Assembly (NCBI GenBank): GCA_016182905.1
Contig: JACPFR010000024.1
Span: forward strand, 90,104 to 154,103
DNA length: 64,000 bases
From: Elusimicrobiota bacterium
GTDB lineage: Bacteria > Elusimicrobiota > Elusimicrobia > UBA1565 > UBA9628
Direction: 5' to 3'
The position numbers and the translations under genes are program-made. The notes beneath the pieces are model-generated. The model made no database searches. It saw only the letters and a list, made by a program, of their open reading frames with translations, and was not told the DNA's origin. This document shows positions 62,021 to 64,000 of the stretch, piece by piece. How positions within the stretch are numbered: position 1 is the first letter of the stretch; each line of letters starts with the position of its first letter.

Positions 62021-62448
62021 TTACTTCGTGACTTCGATGCCCATCGAGCGGGCGGTGCCCTCGACCATGAGGGTCGCGGCGGCGAGGTCCTTGGTGTTGA
62101 GGTCCGGCATCTTCGCCTTCGCCACGTCCTCGGCCTGCTTCTTGGTGATCTTGCCCACCTTGTTGCGGTTCGGCTCGCCCGAGCCCTTGGCCAGGCCCGC
62201 AGCCTTCTTCAGCAGGGACGAGACGGGGGCATCTTGGTGATGAACGAGAACGAGCGGTCCTCGAACACGGTGATGACGACCGGGATGAGCATCCCAGGCT
62301 CTTGAGTCCGGGTTTTTTCATTGAACTGCTTGCAGAAATCCATGATGTTGACGCCGTGCTGACCGAGCGCGGGGCCGACGGGCGGCGCGGGGTTCGCGGC
62401 GCCGGCGGGAATCTGAAGCTTGATCTGCGTTTTGACTTTCTTCGCCAT
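62021..62448 (-). pseudogene. rplK: 50S ribosomal protein L11, one-base frameshift
   Basis: L11 reads normally from the ATG at 62448 ([40 protein letters not shown]) to ITKMPP and then goes out of frame. Shifting at the run of five G (62225-62229, C on the coding strand) restores [40 protein letters not shown] and the normal ending GIEVTK at 62021. The restored length is 142 aa, exactly that of other L11 proteins. One missing base in a homopolymer of an essential gene suggests a sequence error. A true frameshift or recoding is less likely. It sits between nusG and rplA as usual. Confidence 0.9.
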
Positions 62449-62484
62449 GACTTTTTTACAACCTCTCTTCGTGCGTCTTAAATC

Positions 62485-62793
62485 TCAGCGTCCCCATTTC
62501 GTCGGCCGCAGCATCTTGGCGACCACGCTTCCGAGGATCATGAGGAGGAACACCTTCCAGAACGGCACCGACTCCGAGCCGAAAACGAACTGCGTGAACT
62601 CGGCGGAAAAGACCGCCGGCCACAGGAACTTGACGAGCAGCGCGGCCACCAGCGCCTTGCCGAACAGCATCAGGAACCCGAAGCCGATCGCGGCCAGCAT
62701 CGTCATCAGGGCCAGGAAAGCCCCGACGAGGCCGAGCGAGCGCACGTGCGCCACCTTGACCTTGACGCCCTCGAAGTCGGGGGCGGGGGGCAT
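62485..62793 (-). CDS. Small membrane protein between nusG and rplK
   Basis: 102 aa with an acidic N-terminal tail (MPPAPDFEGVKVKVAHVRS), a long hydrophobic block (about 20-60, LGLVGAFLALMTMLAAIGFG then LMLFGKALVAALLVKFLWPA) and a second segment (about 78-92, FWKVFLLMILGSVVAKML), with a basic end (RPTKWGR). No known family. The nusG-rplK intergenic region is normally gene-free, so an inserted membrane gene in the ribosomal cluster is unusual. The ATG at 62793 lies 20 bp after the nusG stop; a CTG just after that stop is another possible start. Confidence 0.75.
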   Translation of the reverse strand: MPPAPDFEGVKVKVAHVRSLGLVGAFLALMTMLAAIGFGFLMLFGKALVAALLVKFLWPAVFSAEFTQFVFGSESVPFWKVFLLMILGSVVAKMLRPTKWGR

Positions 62794-62813
62794 GACCTCG
62801 GCCTCGATCGCGC

Positions 62814-63368
62814 TCAGATCTTCTCCACCTGCAGGAAATCGAGCTCGACGGGGGTCGGGCGGCCGAAGATGGTGACCATGGCCTTGATCTTGGCCTTGGC
62901 CTCGGAGACTTCCTCGACGACGCCGATGAAGTGGCGGAAGGGGCCGTCGACGATGCGGATGTTCTCGCCCTTCTCGAACTGAACGGCCGGCCGGGGCTTG
63001 CCCGCGGCGGCGGTGTTGGTGAGGTCGAGGATGGCCTTCATCTCCTCCTCGGGAAGCGGGGTGGGGTTGGCGTCGCCCAGGAAGCCGGTCACGCCGGGGA
63101 CTCCCTTGATCATCCAGTAGGTGACCTCGTCGATGATCATGTCCACGAGCACGTAGCCGGGGAAGAACTTGCGCTTGGTGATCTTCTTCTTGTTCTTCTT
63201 GACCTCGACGACGTCCTCGGTCGGGATCAGGACGCTGAACACCTTGTCCTGGAGCTTCTCGTTGTCGATCTTCTGGAGGAGCAGCTTGTGGACGCGGTCT
63301 TCGTAGCCGGACTGCGTGTGAACGACGAACCAGCCGCGGCGGCCCGTGGTAGTGGTGGTCTCGGTCAT
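62814..63368 (-). CDS. nusG: Transcription termination/antitermination protein NusG
   Basis: 184 aa. NGN domain (RGWFVVHTQSGYEDRVHKLL, FFPGYVLVDMIID, WMIKGVPGVTGFLGD) and a C-terminal KOW domain (about 130-184, GENIRIVDGPFRHFIGVVEE). It binds RNA polymerase and couples it to ribosomes or Rho. It starts 1 bp after the secE stop and is followed by a small membrane protein gene and rplK. Confidence 0.97.
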   Translation of the reverse strand: MTETTTTTGRRGWFVVHTQSGYEDRVHKLLLQKIDNEKLQDKVFSVLIPTEDVVEVKKNKKKITKRKFFPGYVLVDMIIDEVTYWMIKGVPGVTGFLGDANPTPLPEEEMKAILDLTNTAAAGKPRPAVQFEKGENIRIVDGPFRHFIGVVEEVSEAKAKIKAMVTIFGRPTPVELDFLQVEKI

Positions 63369-63369
63369 G

Positions 63370-63555
63370 TTATCGCCCCAGGACGGCCCTGATGAGCACG
63401 GACAGCACGTAGTCGACGCCGGCGACGTACAGGGACATCAGCGCCACGAGGACGATGATCGCCTTCGAGGAGTCGATGGCCTGCTGACGGGTCAGCCAGG
63501 TGGACTGCTTGAGCTCGGAAACGGCTTCCTTCAGGAACTGCGTCGCTTGATTCAT
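63370..63555 (-). CDS. secE: Preprotein translocase subunit SecE
   Basis: 61 aa, the short single-helix form. The amphipathic helix FLKEAVSELKQSTWLTRQQA with the conserved W-x(2)-R-x-E/Q motif is followed by one membrane span (IIVLVALMSLYVAGVDYVL). It is the universal SecYEG component. In the standard tRNA-Trp-secE-nusG order. Confidence 0.96.
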   Translation of the reverse strand: MNQATQFLKEAVSELKQSTWLTRQQAIDSSKAIIVLVALMSLYVAGVDYVLSVLIRAVLGR

Positions 63556-63591
63556 GTTCTCTCTAACGGCTCACGTCTAAATTGCGCGATC

Positions 63592-63667
63592 TGGCGGGGG
63601 CGCCAGGACTCGAACCTGGAGGGGCGGTTTTGGAGACCGCTCGTTTAGCCAATTAACGGACACCCCC
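63592..63667 (-). tRNA. trnW: tRNA-Trp (anticodon CCA)
   Basis: Full cloverleaf on the minus strand from 63667. Acceptor GGGGGTG pairs with CGCCCCC, anticodon stem GCGGT/ACCGC with loop CTCCAAA (anticodon CCA), T-arm CCTCCAGGTTCGAGTCCTGG-like with TTCGA. Discriminator G at 63595 and an encoded CCA (63594-63592). It lies between rpmG and secE, the usual position for tRNA-Trp. Confidence 0.96.
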
Positions 63668-63687
63668 GCAGATCGCTCGTTTAAGTC

Positions 63688-63840
63688 CTACTTCACTTCC
63701 TTGTGCGCGACCTGCTTGCCGCAGGCGCGGCAGAACTTCTTCATCTCCAGCTTGAATTCCTTCTTCTTGCCGCGCTGGAAGTGGTAGTTCTTGTTCTTGC
63801 AGACGGTGCAGCCCAGGATGACTATGACTCGATCGCCCAT
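63688..63840 (-). CDS. rpmG: 50S ribosomal protein L33
   Basis: 50 aa zinc-binding L33: MGDRVIVILGCTVCKNKNYH, then FKLEMKKFCRACGKQVAHKE, with two CxxC pairs that bind zinc. It lies 12 bp after the tuf stop and just upstream of tRNA-Trp. Confidence 0.95.
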   Translation of the reverse strand: MGDRVIVILGCTVCKNKNYHFQRGKKKEFKLEMKKFCRACGKQVAHKEVK

Positions 63841-63852
63841 GATAGTCGCCCC

Positions 63853-64000
63853 TTACGCCACGATGTCGGCGACGACGCCGGCACCCACGGTATGGCCGCC
63901 TTCGCGAACGGCGAAACGCAGACCCTTCTCCATCGCGATCGGGGCGATCAGCTCGCACTCGATGTCGATGTTGTCTCCCGGCATGACCATCTCGACGCCG
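63853..64000 (-). CDS. tuf: Elongation factor Tu, C-terminal end (5' part outside window)
   Basis: The last 48 codons of EF-Tu: [48 protein letters not shown] and stop. This is the third beta-barrel domain that contacts aminoacyl-tRNA. The gene continues past base 64000. It heads the tuf-rpmG-trnW-secE-nusG-rplK-rplA cluster. Confidence 0.97.
   Translation of the reverse strand, partial: GVEMVMPGDNIDIECELIAPIAMEKGLRFAVREGGHTVGAGVVADIVA

Noticed and set aside
62209..62321. rplK as two separate small genes
   Set aside because: The two parts join into one normal L11 by adding a single base in a homopolymer.

Overview
This 64 kb window is a gene-dense bacterial chromosome segment of very high G+C, with heavy C/G third-position bias and 1-30 bp overlaps between most co-oriented genes. 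The gene set is housekeeping plus a didermal envelope: SecA, SecE, apolipoprotein N-acyltransferase, an ExbB/ExbD/TonB set, tail-specific protease, an outer-membrane barrel candidate and many lipoproteins. Two membrane proteins carry long exported Ala/Pro/Ser-rich N-terminal regions, and there is a 64-aa bacterial histone. I infer an Elusimicrobiota-like or other deep-branching didermal lineage. This rests on gene style only, because no rRNA lies in the window.

Layout. 1-3.2 kb: 3' end of rnr, a hairpin repeat, an SOS-controlled umuD'-umuC pair and a small exported protein. 3.2-12.4 kb: dtd/thpR, two tandem Cys-rich secreted paralogues, a degenerate 5'-nucleotidase fused to a barrel, a pair of 122-bp palindromic elements, prc and a double-PC4 protein. 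12.4-25.8 kb (+ strand): a DUF2339 protein, M48 protease, LplT-Aas fusion, CNNM-CBS-EIIA fusion, hemE-hemY-mgtC-rlmN and two small genes. 25.8-36.9 kb: an AspT/YidE transporter, an exported Pcm, two HEAT-repeat genes leading into exbB-exbD-tonB (the first broken by an in-frame amber codon), GNAT, MFS, CPBP protease and RNase D. 37-46.4 kb: proC, a 49-codon gene, the histone, a GT39-type enzyme, and a hom-thrC-thrB-lysC-exonuclease operon. 46.4-51.5 kb: a HEAT-cyclophilin lipoprotein and a four-gene lower-G+C operon of unknown exported proteins. 51.6-61.2 kb: secA-lnt-HDAC-like, prfB, a large secreted protein and an RDD-pilin fusion. 61.2-64 kb: the minus-strand tuf-rpmG-tRNA-Trp-secE-nusG-rplK-rplA cluster, with a one-base frameshift in rplK.

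The most striking signals are: (i) many genes have a -10-like hexamer ending only 5-9 nt before the start codon, which implies widespread leaderless mRNAs; (ii) umuD is already truncated to the UmuD' form, lacks the self-cleavage residues, and has a GAAC-N4-GTTC LexA box inside its promoter; (iii) a bacterial histone; (iv) four dispersed perfect hairpins with related tips, each placed just after a stop codon; and (v) two 122-bp inverted-repeat elements side by side. No CRISPR array, prophage, transposase or recognised defence locus was found.
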